Shown here in pieces: positions 25,735 to 33,427 of a DNA stretch of 64,000 nt (the stretch's first letter is position 1; every line of letters begins with the position of its first letter). Location of the stretch: contig NZ_JBOBFT010000009.1 of NCBI RefSeq assembly GCF_050587525.1, positions 124,001-188,000 of the forward strand. Direction: 5' to 3'. This DNA comes from Plantibacter sp050587525. GTDB lineage: Bacteria > Actinomycetota > Actinomycetes > Actinomycetales > Microbacteriaceae. The position numbers were made by a program, and so were the translations under genes. Below the pieces are notes generated by a model. It was not told the origin of the DNA and did not search any database. It saw nothing but the letters and a program-made list of their open reading frames with translations.

Positions 25735-26766
25735 GTGGAGACCGACGCGGATCGCGAGATCGACGACCAGCAGGACGAGCAGCAGAGCGTGCCGACCGAC
25801 GACCGGTTCGACGGTGCGGGCGGCCGCGATGCGGCGGACGGGCTCACTGCAGCGGACGCCGAACCCATCGACGACGCCGAACCCATCGACGACGCCGAAC
25901 CCATCGACGACGCTGAACTCGCTGAGGCGTCCGAACCCGCTGAAGAAGACGAGGACGCTCGTCCGACATTCCCCGTGGCCTACGCCAGAGGGGTCAACCC
26001 GGGCAAATGGGCCAGGATCTGGTCCGATCGGCGGCCGGACACGGCGCTCGCCCTCGTGCGAACCGATCTTGACGACCAGCGCGCGGCGCTCTTCGACGGC
26101 CGAGCCGAGGTCGGCTTCGCGAGGCTTCCCATCGATCGCGACGGCCTGCACGCCATCCAGCTCTACGAGGAGCTCCCGGTCGTCGTGTTCTCGATCGAGC
26201 ACGCGCTCATGAAGCAGGACGACGTCACCGTCGCGGATCTCGCCGACGAGCAGCTGATCATGCCTCCGCTCGTCCTCGGCTGGGACGAACGCGCCGCCGA
26301 GCTCGGGTTCGTGGAAGCGGCGACCCCGCTCGCGACCGATGCGGAAGCCGCCATCGAACTCGCTGCGTCCGAGGTCGGCGTTGTCGTGGTGCCTCAGTCC
26401 GTCGCTCGGTTGCATCATCGCAAGGACGTCGAATACCGGCCGATCACGGATCTCCCCGGGGTTCCCATCGTGCTCGTGTGGCCGGTTGGTCGCGAGAGCG
26501 CGGAGATCGACGACTTCATCGGCATCGTGCGCGGTCGTACTGCGAACAGCTCGCGTCGCGGCAGTGCGACCGAGGCCGCCGACGCGGAAGCGGCCGGAGC
26601 CGCACCCGCCGTGCAGCAGCCTCAGCCGCGGAAGAAGTCGAAGCCGAAGCAGGGCACGGCGAAGGGGACGCCGGCGGGGACCAGCCGCGGCAGTCAGCTC
26701 GCCGCGCGGAAGGCCAACGGTCGGACCGACAAGGCCAAGGCGAAGGCCAAGCGCAAACGTCACTGA
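25735..26766 (+). CDS. LysR substrate-binding-domain protein without HTH
   Basis: 343 residues from GTG 25735 with GGGAGGA at 25722-25728. Residues 1-75 are acidic and contain three exact AEPIDD repeats. Residues 75-270 form a periplasmic-binding-like fold of the LysR effector-domain type (ALVRTDLDDQRAALFDGRAE, LPVVVFSIEHALMKQD, EAAIELAASEVGVVVVPQSV). The last 75 residues are very basic (repeated KAKAKAKRKRH-like Lys/Arg), possibly for nucleic-acid binding. There is no N-terminal winged helix, so this is not a normal LysR activator. Paired divergently with DUF5997, which may supply the DNA-binding half of a two-protein regulator (inference). Confidence 0.8.
   Translation: METDADREIDDQQDEQQSVPTDDRFDGAGGRDAADGLTAADAEPIDDAEPIDDAEPIDDAELAEASEPAEEDEDARPTFPVAYARGVNPGKWARIWSDRRPDTALALVRTDLDDQRAALFDGRAEVGFARLPIDRDGLHAIQLYEELPVVVFSIEHALMKQDDVTVADLADEQLIMPPLVLGWDERAAELGFVEAATPLATDAEAAIELAASEVGVVVVPQSVARLHHRKDVEYRPITDLPGVPIVLVWPVGRESAEIDDFIGIVRGRTANSSRRGSATEAADAEAAGAAPAVQQPQPRKKSKPKQGTAKGTPAGTSRGSQLAARKANGRTDKAKAKAKRKRH
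25858..25911 (+). repeat. Three exact 18-base tandem repeats inside a coding region
   Basis: GCCGAACCCATCGACGAC occurs three times in succession, encoding AEPIDD x3 in the acidic N-terminal region of the LysR-domain protein. The copies are identical even at third positions, so the expansion is recent and copy number may vary between strains. Confidence 0.9.
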
Positions 26767-26912
26767 CCCGCGCGAGGCCCACACGGCGCCCCGCTCCCGA
26801 CCTCACTCTCCGCACGCTTCGGTGAGCGCACCGCGCTCGCGTGAGCGCGGGTTCGGGCAGGGGCGCGCCCACGGCATGGCAACGCACTCGCGCGAGCGCG
26901 ATGCGCTCGGGG

Positions 26913-28220
26913 TCACAGGCGACCGGCGGCCTTGAGCGCGATGTAGCGGTCGGCGAGGGCCGGCGGGAGGTCGGCTGGGGAGCCCGTGACGACCTCGGCG
27001 CCGAGTTGGCGCAGTGCAGCCGCTACCCGTTCGATGTCGAGGAGCGATCGCTCGGCTGCCGCCGCACGGTAGACGGCCTCGCGGCTGCCGCGCGCCGAGG
27101 TGGCGTCGATCGTCGCTGGATCGGTCACGCTCGCGACGATGACCGTGTGGCGCTGCGTGAGCTGGGGGAGCACCGAGAGGAGCGCACGGGCGGCCCCCGG
27201 CGCATCGATCGAGGTCTGCAGGACGACGAGGGCGTGCTGGCTCGTGATCTGCCGCACCTGTCCCGGGATCGCGCTCCAGTCCGTTTCGATGAGTTCCGGG
27301 TCGATGACCGACATCGTGTCGACGAGGCGCGAGAGCAGCTCTGCGCCGGTCGCTCCCTGGACACGGCCTCGGACGCGGCGGTCGTAGGCGAGGTAGTCGA
27401 TGCGGTCGCCGGCACGCGTCGCGAGCGCCGAGAGGAGCAGAGCGGATTCGAACGCCGTGTCGATGCGCGGCTCGTCATCGATGCGCGCTGCGGACGTGCG
27501 TCCGGTGTCGGTCACGATGACGATGCGCCGGTCGCGTTCCGGCCGCCAGGTACGGATCATCACGTCGCCGCGTCTGGCGGTGGCGCGCCAGTCGATCGAT
27601 CGCACGTCGTCGCCGCGCACGTACTCGCGGAGGGAGTCGAACTCGGTGCCCTGCCCGCGCACCATGACGCTCGTGGCGCCGTCGAGTTCACGGAGGCGGG
27701 CGATGCGGCTCGGCAGATGCTTCCGCGAGGTGAACGGCGGCAGGACGCGGAGTCGGCCGGGGCAGTCGAGCGTCGCCTGCCTCGCGAGCAGTCCGAGCGG
27801 CCCGCTGGAGCGGATCGTCACCTGTTCGACGCGTCGTTCGCCGCGACGGAACGGGGTGAGCACGAGGGTGATCGACCGTCGTTCGCCGGGGGCGATCGTC
27901 ACCGCGGACCGCCCGCGGGGAGCACCGGCGGACGGCTGCCAGCCGTCGCGCACGAGGCCACGCACGGTCCGGCCGCCGCGGTTCGTCAGGTACAGGACGC
28001 TCGTCGCGGGCTCGCCGAGACGCACCCGACCCGGCAGCGTCCTCGCGAGCGCCATCTGCCGGGGCGAGCCGGCGAGGGCGAGATCGATGACGGCGAGCAC
28101 GAGGCACAGGGCGAGCCAGCCGAGGAACGGTGTCACGGCATCGCCCGTGAGCACGCCGAACACGACGATCGGCACCACCCCGAAGGCGATGAGTGCGACG
28201 ATCCTCCCCGTGAGGGCCAT
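26913..28220 (-). CDS. DUF58 domain protein (von Willebrand A-like, MoxR-associated)
   Basis: 435 residues. Two N-terminal membrane helices (about 1-45), an extended beta region, then the DUF58 core at about 195-230: GTEFDSLREYVRGDDVRSID followed by WRATARRGD, the family's hallmark, and a vWA-like domain with IVTDTGRTSAARI. Typically works with a MoxR AAA+ ATPase in assembling or activating envelope or redox proteins. Its ATG directly abuts the MoxR stop codon (TAA at the 28221 side, ATG at 28220), so it is co-translated. Last gene of a five-gene overlapping operon. Confidence 0.88.
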   Translation of the reverse strand: MALTGRIVALIAFGVVPIVVFGVLTGDAVTPFLGWLALCLVLAVIDLALAGSPRQMALARTLPGRVRLGEPATSVLYLTNRGGRTVRGLVRDGWQPSAGAPRGRSAVTIAPGERRSITLVLTPFRRGERRVEQVTIRSSGPLGLLARQATLDCPGRLRVLPPFTSRKHLPSRIARLRELDGATSVMVRGQGTEFDSLREYVRGDDVRSIDWRATARRGDVMIRTWRPERDRRIVIVTDTGRTSAARIDDEPRIDTAFESALLLSALATRAGDRIDYLAYDRRVRGRVQGATGAELLSRLVDTMSVIDPELIETDWSAIPGQVRQITSQHALVVLQTSIDAPGAARALLSVLPQLTQRHTVIVASVTDPATIDATSARGSREAVYRAAAAERSLLDIERVAAALRQLGAEVVTGSPADLPPALADRYIALKAAGRL

Positions 28221-29192
28221 TTAGATGGGCACCTGGACCTGCTGCATGATCGAGCGCAGGATCGCGTCGACCGAAACGCCTTCGAGCTCCGCTTCTGGAC
28301 GGAGCTGCATGCGGTGGCGCCAGACCGGGAGGACCATCGTCTGGACGTGGTCGGGGGTGATCGACTGGTAGCCGCTCAGCCACGCCCAGGCCTTCGCGGA
28401 CGCGAGGAGCGCCGTGGTCCCGCGGGGACTCACGCCGAGGCGGACCGATGGGCTGCGCCGGGTCGCGCGGGCGAGGTCGACGATGTAGGACAGCACGTCC
28501 GCGCTCGCGCCGACCTTCCCGACCTCCGCCTGCGCTGCACGGATCTCAGCCGCGCTGATGACGGGGGTGACGCCCGCCGCGGTCAGATCGCGAGGGCTGA
28601 ATCCTGCAGAGTGTCGGCGGAGCACCTCGACCTCGACGTCGCGTTCAGGGACGTCGAGCACGAGCTTCAGGAGGAAGCGGTCGAGCTGTGCTTCCGGGAG
28701 CGTGTAGGTGCCCTCGTACTCGATGGGGTTCTGGGTGGCTGCGACGATGAACGGGTCCGGCAGGTGCTTGGACAATCCGTCCACGCTCACCTGACGCTCC
28801 TCCATCGCTTCGAGCAGTGCGGACTGCGTCTTCGGCGGCGTCCGGTTGATCTCGTCGGCGAGCAGGATGTTCGTGAACACCGGCCCCTGCCGGAACTCGA
28901 ACTCGCCTGCCTTCGCGTCGTAGATGAGCGAGCCCGTGACATCGCCCGGCATGAGGTCGGGGGTGAACTGGACGCGCTTCGTGTCGAGGCTGAGCGCCTG
29001 GCTCAGAGCCCGCACGAGCAGGGTCTTCGCGACGCCGGGCACACCCTCGAGGAGCACGTGGCCTTTCGCGAGGAGCGCGATGACGAGCCCGGTCACGGCC
29101 GCGTCCTGCCCGACGACGGCCTTGCCGACCTCGAGCCGCACCTGGGCGAGTGTGCGGCGGAGATCGTCGGGGTGGAGGGGGCTGTCGGTCAT
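28221..29192 (-). CDS. MoxR-family AAA+ ATPase
   Basis: 323 residues. Walker A GVPGVAKT (residues 50-57), Walker B ILLADEINRTPPKTQSALLE, sensor 1 in VAATQNPIEYEGTYTLPEAQ (a MoxR signature), arginine-finger region DRFLLKL, and a C-terminal lid. A chaperone-like ATPase that remodels partner proteins carrying vWA/DUF58 domains. Its ATG overlaps the end of the DUF4350 gene by four bases (ATGA) and its stop abuts DUF58, so it is tightly coupled to both. Confidence 0.92.
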   Translation of the reverse strand: MTDSPLHPDDLRRTLAQVRLEVGKAVVGQDAAVTGLVIALLAKGHVLLEGVPGVAKTLLVRALSQALSLDTKRVQFTPDLMPGDVTGSLIYDAKAGEFEFRQGPVFTNILLADEINRTPPKTQSALLEAMEERQVSVDGLSKHLPDPFIVAATQNPIEYEGTYTLPEAQLDRFLLKLVLDVPERDVEVEVLRRHSAGFSPRDLTAAGVTPVISAAEIRAAQAEVGKVGASADVLSYIVDLARATRRSPSVRLGVSPRGTTALLASAKAWAWLSGYQSITPDHVQTMVLPVWRHRMQLRPEAELEGVSVDAILRSIMQQVQVPI

Positions 29193-30484
29193 GGAGTGGT
29201 CCTCTCGGTGAGGTCGATGGCGCTTCTGGTGGCCGCTTCGAGGTCGAGCAGTTGGTCGGACAGGGAGACGAGTTCCGCGTCGGAGCGCGGGTGGGCGTCG
29301 AGGAGGACGGCACGGACGATGCGCGGGTCGCGGCCCGTGAGGCCGGCGACGGTGGCTGCGACCTCCGGGACGCTCGCGTGCCGGGAGAGGCCGACGGCCG
29401 TGGCGAGGCGGGAGACGGTGCCGATGCGCAGGGCGTCGAGCGCGCGGCCGCGGTTGGAGGAGCGTTGGTAGAGCCTCGCGCGGCCCTCCATCGTCTCGCT
29501 CGCGCGGACGGTGACGGGCAGGTTCTCGATGACCAGGGGGCCGAAGCGGCGACCGCGCCAGATCATCGCCGCGATGGCGGTGAGGACGAGGATCCCGGTC
29601 ACGGGCGTGACCCAGCCGGGCGTCAGCTCCGTCAGGCTCGGGCCGGTCTCGGCGTCCACGTCCGCGAGGGTCGGCACGTACCAGACGAGGCGGTGCGTGC
29701 CGCCGAGGAGCCCGAGTCCGAGTGCGGCGTTGCCCTGCTCGGCGAGGAACCGGTTGGTGAGGGCGTCTGCGGATCCGACGATCGTGGTCCGGCCGTCGTC
29801 GATCGACACGACGCCGGCGTTACCGTTCTCACCGGTGAAGCAGCCCTCTGCGCCGGGGACGTCGTGCGTGTAGAGCGTCCAGCCGCCCGTGACGTCCCCT
29901 GCGCGTTCCGCCACGGGGAGGCTGCAGGATGCGGGGAGCACGTCCTCCTGGGCGGTCTCGCCGCCGAAGGAGACGCCTGGGGCGAGCGTGCGGAGGGCGT
30001 CGGAGCGCGGGGTCACGACGACGAGGGCGACACCGCTGTTCTGGAGGTCGCGAAGCTTCTCGGTCGTGAGGATCCCGGACGGGTCCATGAGCAGCACGGT
30101 CGTGTCCGACGCGTCGTCCGCGGCCGAGATCGTGTCCGCGAGCGTGCCGGATTCGACGATGTCGACGCCCTGGTCGCGGAGCACCTGGGCGAGAGCACGT
30201 CCGCCGTTCGGGGTGGAGTTGCCGGCGCTCAGGAGCGTGGCGTCGATCGATGCGCCGCGCGATGCGAACATGAGCACCACGACGATCACGAGCGCGAAGA
30301 CGCCTGCGGCGATCCAGAAGACGGCTCGTCTCGCGCTCGTCCGGACGGTCGGGGTGGCGGTTCGGGCGATGTCGGACGCACCGGACGAGTCGGACGCACC
30401 GGACGCACCGGACGCACCGGTCGTTCCGGTCCGCTCGCCGGGAGCGTCCGGTCGGTGCGTCGTGTCGGGGCCGGTCGTGGTCAT
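29189..30484 (-). CDS. DUF4350 domain membrane protein
   Basis: 431 residues. The N-terminal 45 residues are Ser/Gly/Asp/Ala-rich with repeated GASGAS(D) units; a transmembrane helix follows (AVFWIAAGVFALVIVVVLMF), then an extracytoplasmic DUF4350 domain (NSTPNGGRALAQVLRDQGV and VLLMDPSGILTTEKLRDL), a second helix near residue 300 (TPVTGILVLTAIAAMIW) and a cytoplasmic C-terminal domain. No catalytic residues are recognised. It overlaps genes on both sides by four bases, in the DUF4129-DUF4350-MoxR-DUF58 order typical of actinobacteria. Confidence 0.86.
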   Translation of the reverse strand: MTTTGPDTTHRPDAPGERTGTTGASGASGASDSSGASDIARTATPTVRTSARRAVFWIAAGVFALVIVVVLMFASRGASIDATLLSAGNSTPNGGRALAQVLRDQGVDIVESGTLADTISAADDASDTTVLLMDPSGILTTEKLRDLQNSGVALVVVTPRSDALRTLAPGVSFGGETAQEDVLPASCSLPVAERAGDVTGGWTLYTHDVPGAEGCFTGENGNAGVVSIDDGRTTIVGSADALTNRFLAEQGNAALGLGLLGGTHRLVWYVPTLADVDAETGPSLTELTPGWVTPVTGILVLTAIAAMIWRGRRFGPLVIENLPVTVRASETMEGRARLYQRSSNRGRALDALRIGTVSRLATAVGLSRHASVPEVAATVAGLTGRDPRIVRAVLLDAHPRSDAELVSLSDQLLDLEAATRSAIDLTERTTP

Positions 30485-31155
30485 GCCGACACCGCCTCCG
30501 GCTCCTCGAACTGAGCGGGGGACGACGCGGCGAGCGACCGGTCGAGGGCGTCGAGGTCGAGGTACTGTGCTTCCGTGCCGACCGCGCCGAGGTAGCGGAC
30601 GGCGTCGAACGCGTCCGCCGCCGTGTGGAGTCTGCCCTGCTCGGCGGGGAACGATGTCGACGCCCTCGTCGCGAAGCCGTGCGCCGTCGTGCCCGGCATG
30701 ACCGTGACGATCGTCCGTTCGGAGAGCCCGCGCGCCGTCGCCCGGTACAGCTCTTCGATCGCGAGCGTCCAGTCGCCGTTCGCCGCGGCGGCTCTGGCGG
30801 CCCTGCGGAGTTCGTCGGAGGTCCGGCTGTCGTTCTCGCCGAAGAGCTCCGTCTGGAGGCGGCTGCGACGGTTCAGCCGTGGAACGCCCCAGATGAGGAA
30901 CGCGATGACGACGGCCACGACCACGACGATCATCACGATGACCGGGAAGAGCGAGGAGAACGGGCCGCCGTCAGGTACCCGCAGCGAGTTGATCCAGTCC
31001 CAGAAGGCCTTCGAGATGATGTCCCAGAGCGACGGCTTCGAGGTCGCGTACTCGGGCTTGGCCAGCTCTCGCTGCACGAGGTCGCGCGCGTCCGGGGCGT
31101 CGGGAACGAGCGGCACGTCGAGACGCGCGAGGTGGAGGGCTGCGATGGGGCTCAT
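30481..31155 (-). CDS. DUF4129 domain membrane protein
   Basis: 224 residues from ATG 31155, which overlaps the preceding gene's stop (ATGA at 31155-31152). Short N-terminal domain (DVPLVPDAPDARDLVQRELA), one membrane helix (about residues 65-85, VIVMIVVVVAVVIAFLIWGV), then the cytoplasmic DUF4129 domain with DELRRAARAAAANGDWTLAI and ELYRATARGLSERTIV. In other bacteria DUF4129 is often fused to a transglutaminase; here no transglutaminase gene is present. Predicted to be part of the MoxR-DUF58 membrane complex; its activity is unknown. Confidence 0.85.
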   Translation of the reverse strand: MSPIAALHLARLDVPLVPDAPDARDLVQRELAKPEYATSKPSLWDIISKAFWDWINSLRVPDGGPFSSLFPVIVMIVVVVAVVIAFLIWGVPRLNRRSRLQTELFGENDSRTSDELRRAARAAAANGDWTLAIEELYRATARGLSERTIVTVMPGTTAHGFATRASTSFPAEQGRLHTAADAFDAVRYLGAVGTEAQYLDLDALDRSLAASSPAQFEEPEAVSA

Positions 31156-32573
31156 GCGGTGGGAGTGGTCCAGCCCGCGTTCCAGCCGCCGGAGCGGTTC
31201 GTCGTCGTGCGCTCGTAGGGGCTCTCCGGCGTCGGCCGGCCTGCGGCGCGGTCCTCGACGAAGCGCGTGAGATCGATGTCGAGGCCTTCCTTGCGCATCC
31301 GCAGGTCGATGTAGATGACCGAGGCGACGGAGCCCGTGATGACGATCGTCACGGCGCCGATGACGACGCTCACGAGCATGGTCAGACCCTGGCCCACGAT
31401 CGTCGCGATGATCATGACCTGTTCGTCGCCCGTCCCGATGAAGAAGAACGGGACGAAGCTCGAGAGGAGGCTCACCGGCAGGACGACGACCTGCGACACG
31501 ACGGAGACGACCGATGCGACGAGGAACTGGATGCCGAAGGTGCGCCAGAAGAAGCGGTCGGTGAGCTGCCACGACCGTTTGAGCGCCGGGAACACGCCAC
31601 TGCGTTCGAGCACGATGATGCTCGGCGCGAGCGAGATCTTCGTCCCGATCCAGACGTACGCGGCGATGAGGACGAGGACGCCCGCGATGCCGGTCAGGAC
31701 GGCGAGCACGATGCCGGCGTCGCCGAGCGTCGTGAAGGCGAAGCCGATCCCGACGAACACGGCCGCGAAGACCACGAATGCGCCGATGATGAGGAAGGTG
31801 TAGCCGACGAGGGCTCCGAACCGGCCCTTCGTGAGCTTCCAGAGCGTTCCGAGGCGCAGCTTCTCGCCCAGGGTCGCGCGTGCGACCTCCTGCGCGATGA
31901 TGCCCTGCAGGAACGCGCCGCCCACGATCGAGATGGCGAGCGGGATGAGGAACGACACGATGATCGCGGCGGTCGCTCCGGCGCCGACCTGGTCCTGGTC
32001 CTCCGGCGCGGCCTGGGAGATGCGGGAGACGGCGATCCAGGTCACGAGGCCGATGATGACGACGGAGATCACGGAGGCGATGCCCTGGATGAGGAGGGCG
32101 CTGCCGAACGTCGCCTTCGGGTTGCGGCGCAGCACCTGGAAGGGCGCGGAGAAGAGGTCGCTGAAGGCCAGCGGGCGCAGCGGGATGAGACCTGGCTTGG
32201 GTGGCGGCGCCCAGCCCTGCTGCTGCGGCCCGGGAGCGAAACCGGGCTGCGCGTACGGGTTGGCGTCGTAGGCGGCGGTCGGCGCCGACGTCGGCGGGCC
32301 GTACTGCGGAGCGGGCTGCGCGTACTGGGGTTGCCCGTACTGCGGAGCGGGTTGCCCGTACTGCTGGGGAGGTTGCCCGTACTGCTGGGGAGGTTGCCCG
32401 TACTGCGGAACCGGCGGCTGCTGGTACTGCGGCGGCTGCTGCGGATACCCCTGCTGCGGCTGAGGTGCCGGTGCGGCGGGCGGAACGGGTGGTGTCGGCG
32501 TCCGCTGCCCCTCTGCACGCGCCCCGTCGTCCCCGGATCCTCCCGGAGCGCTCCAGCCATCGCCTGTGCTCAC
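31152..32573 (-). CDS. Gln/Pro/Tyr-rich multi-pass membrane protein
   Basis: 473 residues from GTG 32573 (GAGGGGG eight to nine bases upstream; an ATG at 32609 is also possible). Residues 1-130 are low-complexity, with PPQQYGQ-type heptads. The rest holds six hydrophobic segments with PLRPLAFSDLFSAPFQVLRR at the membrane entry and GVFPALKRSWQLTDRFFWRT in the middle, a pattern seen in actinobacterial proteins related to the membrane part of glycerophosphoryl diester phosphodiesterases; no catalytic domain is fused. It heads the DUF4129-DUF4350-MoxR-DUF58 operon and is divergent from mtrA, with about 160 bases between starts. Function unknown. Confidence 0.78.
   Translation of the reverse strand: MSTGDGWSAPGGSGDDGARAEGQRTPTPPVPPAAPAPQPQQGYPQQPPQYQQPPVPQYGQPPQQYGQPPQQYGQPAPQYGQPQYAQPAPQYGPPTSAPTAAYDANPYAQPGFAPGPQQQGWAPPPKPGLIPLRPLAFSDLFSAPFQVLRRNPKATFGSALLIQGIASVISVVIIGLVTWIAVSRISQAAPEDQDQVGAGATAAIIVSFLIPLAISIVGGAFLQGIIAQEVARATLGEKLRLGTLWKLTKGRFGALVGYTFLIIGAFVVFAAVFVGIGFAFTTLGDAGIVLAVLTGIAGVLVLIAAYVWIGTKISLAPSIIVLERSGVFPALKRSWQLTDRFFWRTFGIQFLVASVVSVVSQVVVLPVSLLSSFVPFFFIGTGDEQVMIIATIVGQGLTMLVSVVIGAVTIVITGSVASVIYIDLRMRKEGLDIDLTRFVEDRAAGRPTPESPYERTTTNRSGGWNAGWTTPTA
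32300..32440 (-). repeat. Coding tandem repeats (PPQQYGQ heptads)
   Basis: Imperfect 21-base direct repeats encoding PPQQYGQ, QPAPQYG and PPQYQQ units in the N-terminal region of the membrane protein. Two neighbouring units are identical in sequence (TACTGCTGGGGAGGTTGCCC on the plus strand). Such runs are prone to slippage. Confidence 0.85.
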
Positions 32574-32734
32574 AGGTCGAACCCCCTCGCCGTCGTCGAA
32601 CGCCTCCATCGTGTCACATCGGGGCCTCTCGGAGCCATGAAGCAGGGAGGTCACGGACACTTCGACTACGCTGAGCCAAGACGCACGGACACCGATCGGC
32701 AGCGCAGCCGACCGGTCACGATCGAGACGGAGCT

Positions 32735-33418
32735 ATGGACGCACGCATCCTCGTCGTCGACGACGACACCGCACTTGCCGAGATGATCGGCATCGTGCTG
32801 CGCACTGAAGGCTTCGAACCATCGTTCTGCGCGGACGGCGCCGGGGCGCTCGCCGCGTTCCGCGACACCAAGCCGGACCTCGTCCTGCTCGACCTCATGC
32901 TCCCCGGCATCGACGGCATCGAGGTGTGCCGCCTCATCCGCCAGGAGTCCGGTGTGCCGGTCATCATGCTGACGGCGAAGTCGGACACCGCCGATGTCGT
33001 CAAGGGGCTCGAGTCGGGCGCGGACGACTACATGGTGAAGCCGTTCAACCCGAAGGAGCTCGTCGCACGCATCCGCACGCGTCTGCGGGCGCCGGCTGCC
33101 GACGTGGGCGAGTCCCTCCGCATCGGAGACCTCACGGTCGACGTCGCTGGGCACGAGGTCCGCCGGGGCGACGCCATCATCGGCCTCACCCCGCTCGAGT
33201 TCGACCTCCTGCTCGCGCTCGCGAGCAAACCGCAGCAGGTCTTCACCCGCGAGATGCTGCTCGAACAGGTCTGGGGTTACCACTACAAGGCCGACACCCG
33301 CCTCGTGAACGTCCATGTCCAGCGCCTCCGCGCGAAGGTCGAAGAGGATCCGGACAACCCCAAGATCGTGATGACGGTGCGTGGTGTGGGGTACCGCGCA
33401 GGCGCCGTCACGGGATAG
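32735..33418 (+). CDS. mtrA: Two-component response regulator MtrA
   Basis: 227 residues. Receiver domain with acidic pocket D9-D10-D11, phosphoacceptor D53 in LVLLDLMLPGIDG, conserved Thr and Lys in VIMLTAKSD and DYMVKPFNPKELVARI. The C-terminal OmpR-type winged helix starts around residue 130 and has LLEQVWGYHYKADTRLVNVH, diagnostic of MtrA. In actinobacteria MtrA binds upstream of cell-wall, division and osmotic-stress genes and responds to MtrB. The order mtrA-mtrB-lpqB with short gaps is the conserved operon; mtrB starts nine bases after the mtrA stop. Confidence 0.95.
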   Translation: MDARILVVDDDTALAEMIGIVLRTEGFEPSFCADGAGALAAFRDTKPDLVLLDLMLPGIDGIEVCRLIRQESGVPVIMLTAKSDTADVVKGLESGADDYMVKPFNPKELVARIRTRLRAPAADVGESLRIGDLTVDVAGHEVRRGDAIIGLTPLEFDLLLALASKPQQVFTREMLLEQVWGYHYKADTRLVNVHVQRLRAKVEEDPDNPKIVMTVRGVGYRAGAVTG

Positions 33419-33427
33419 GCAGCCGTC

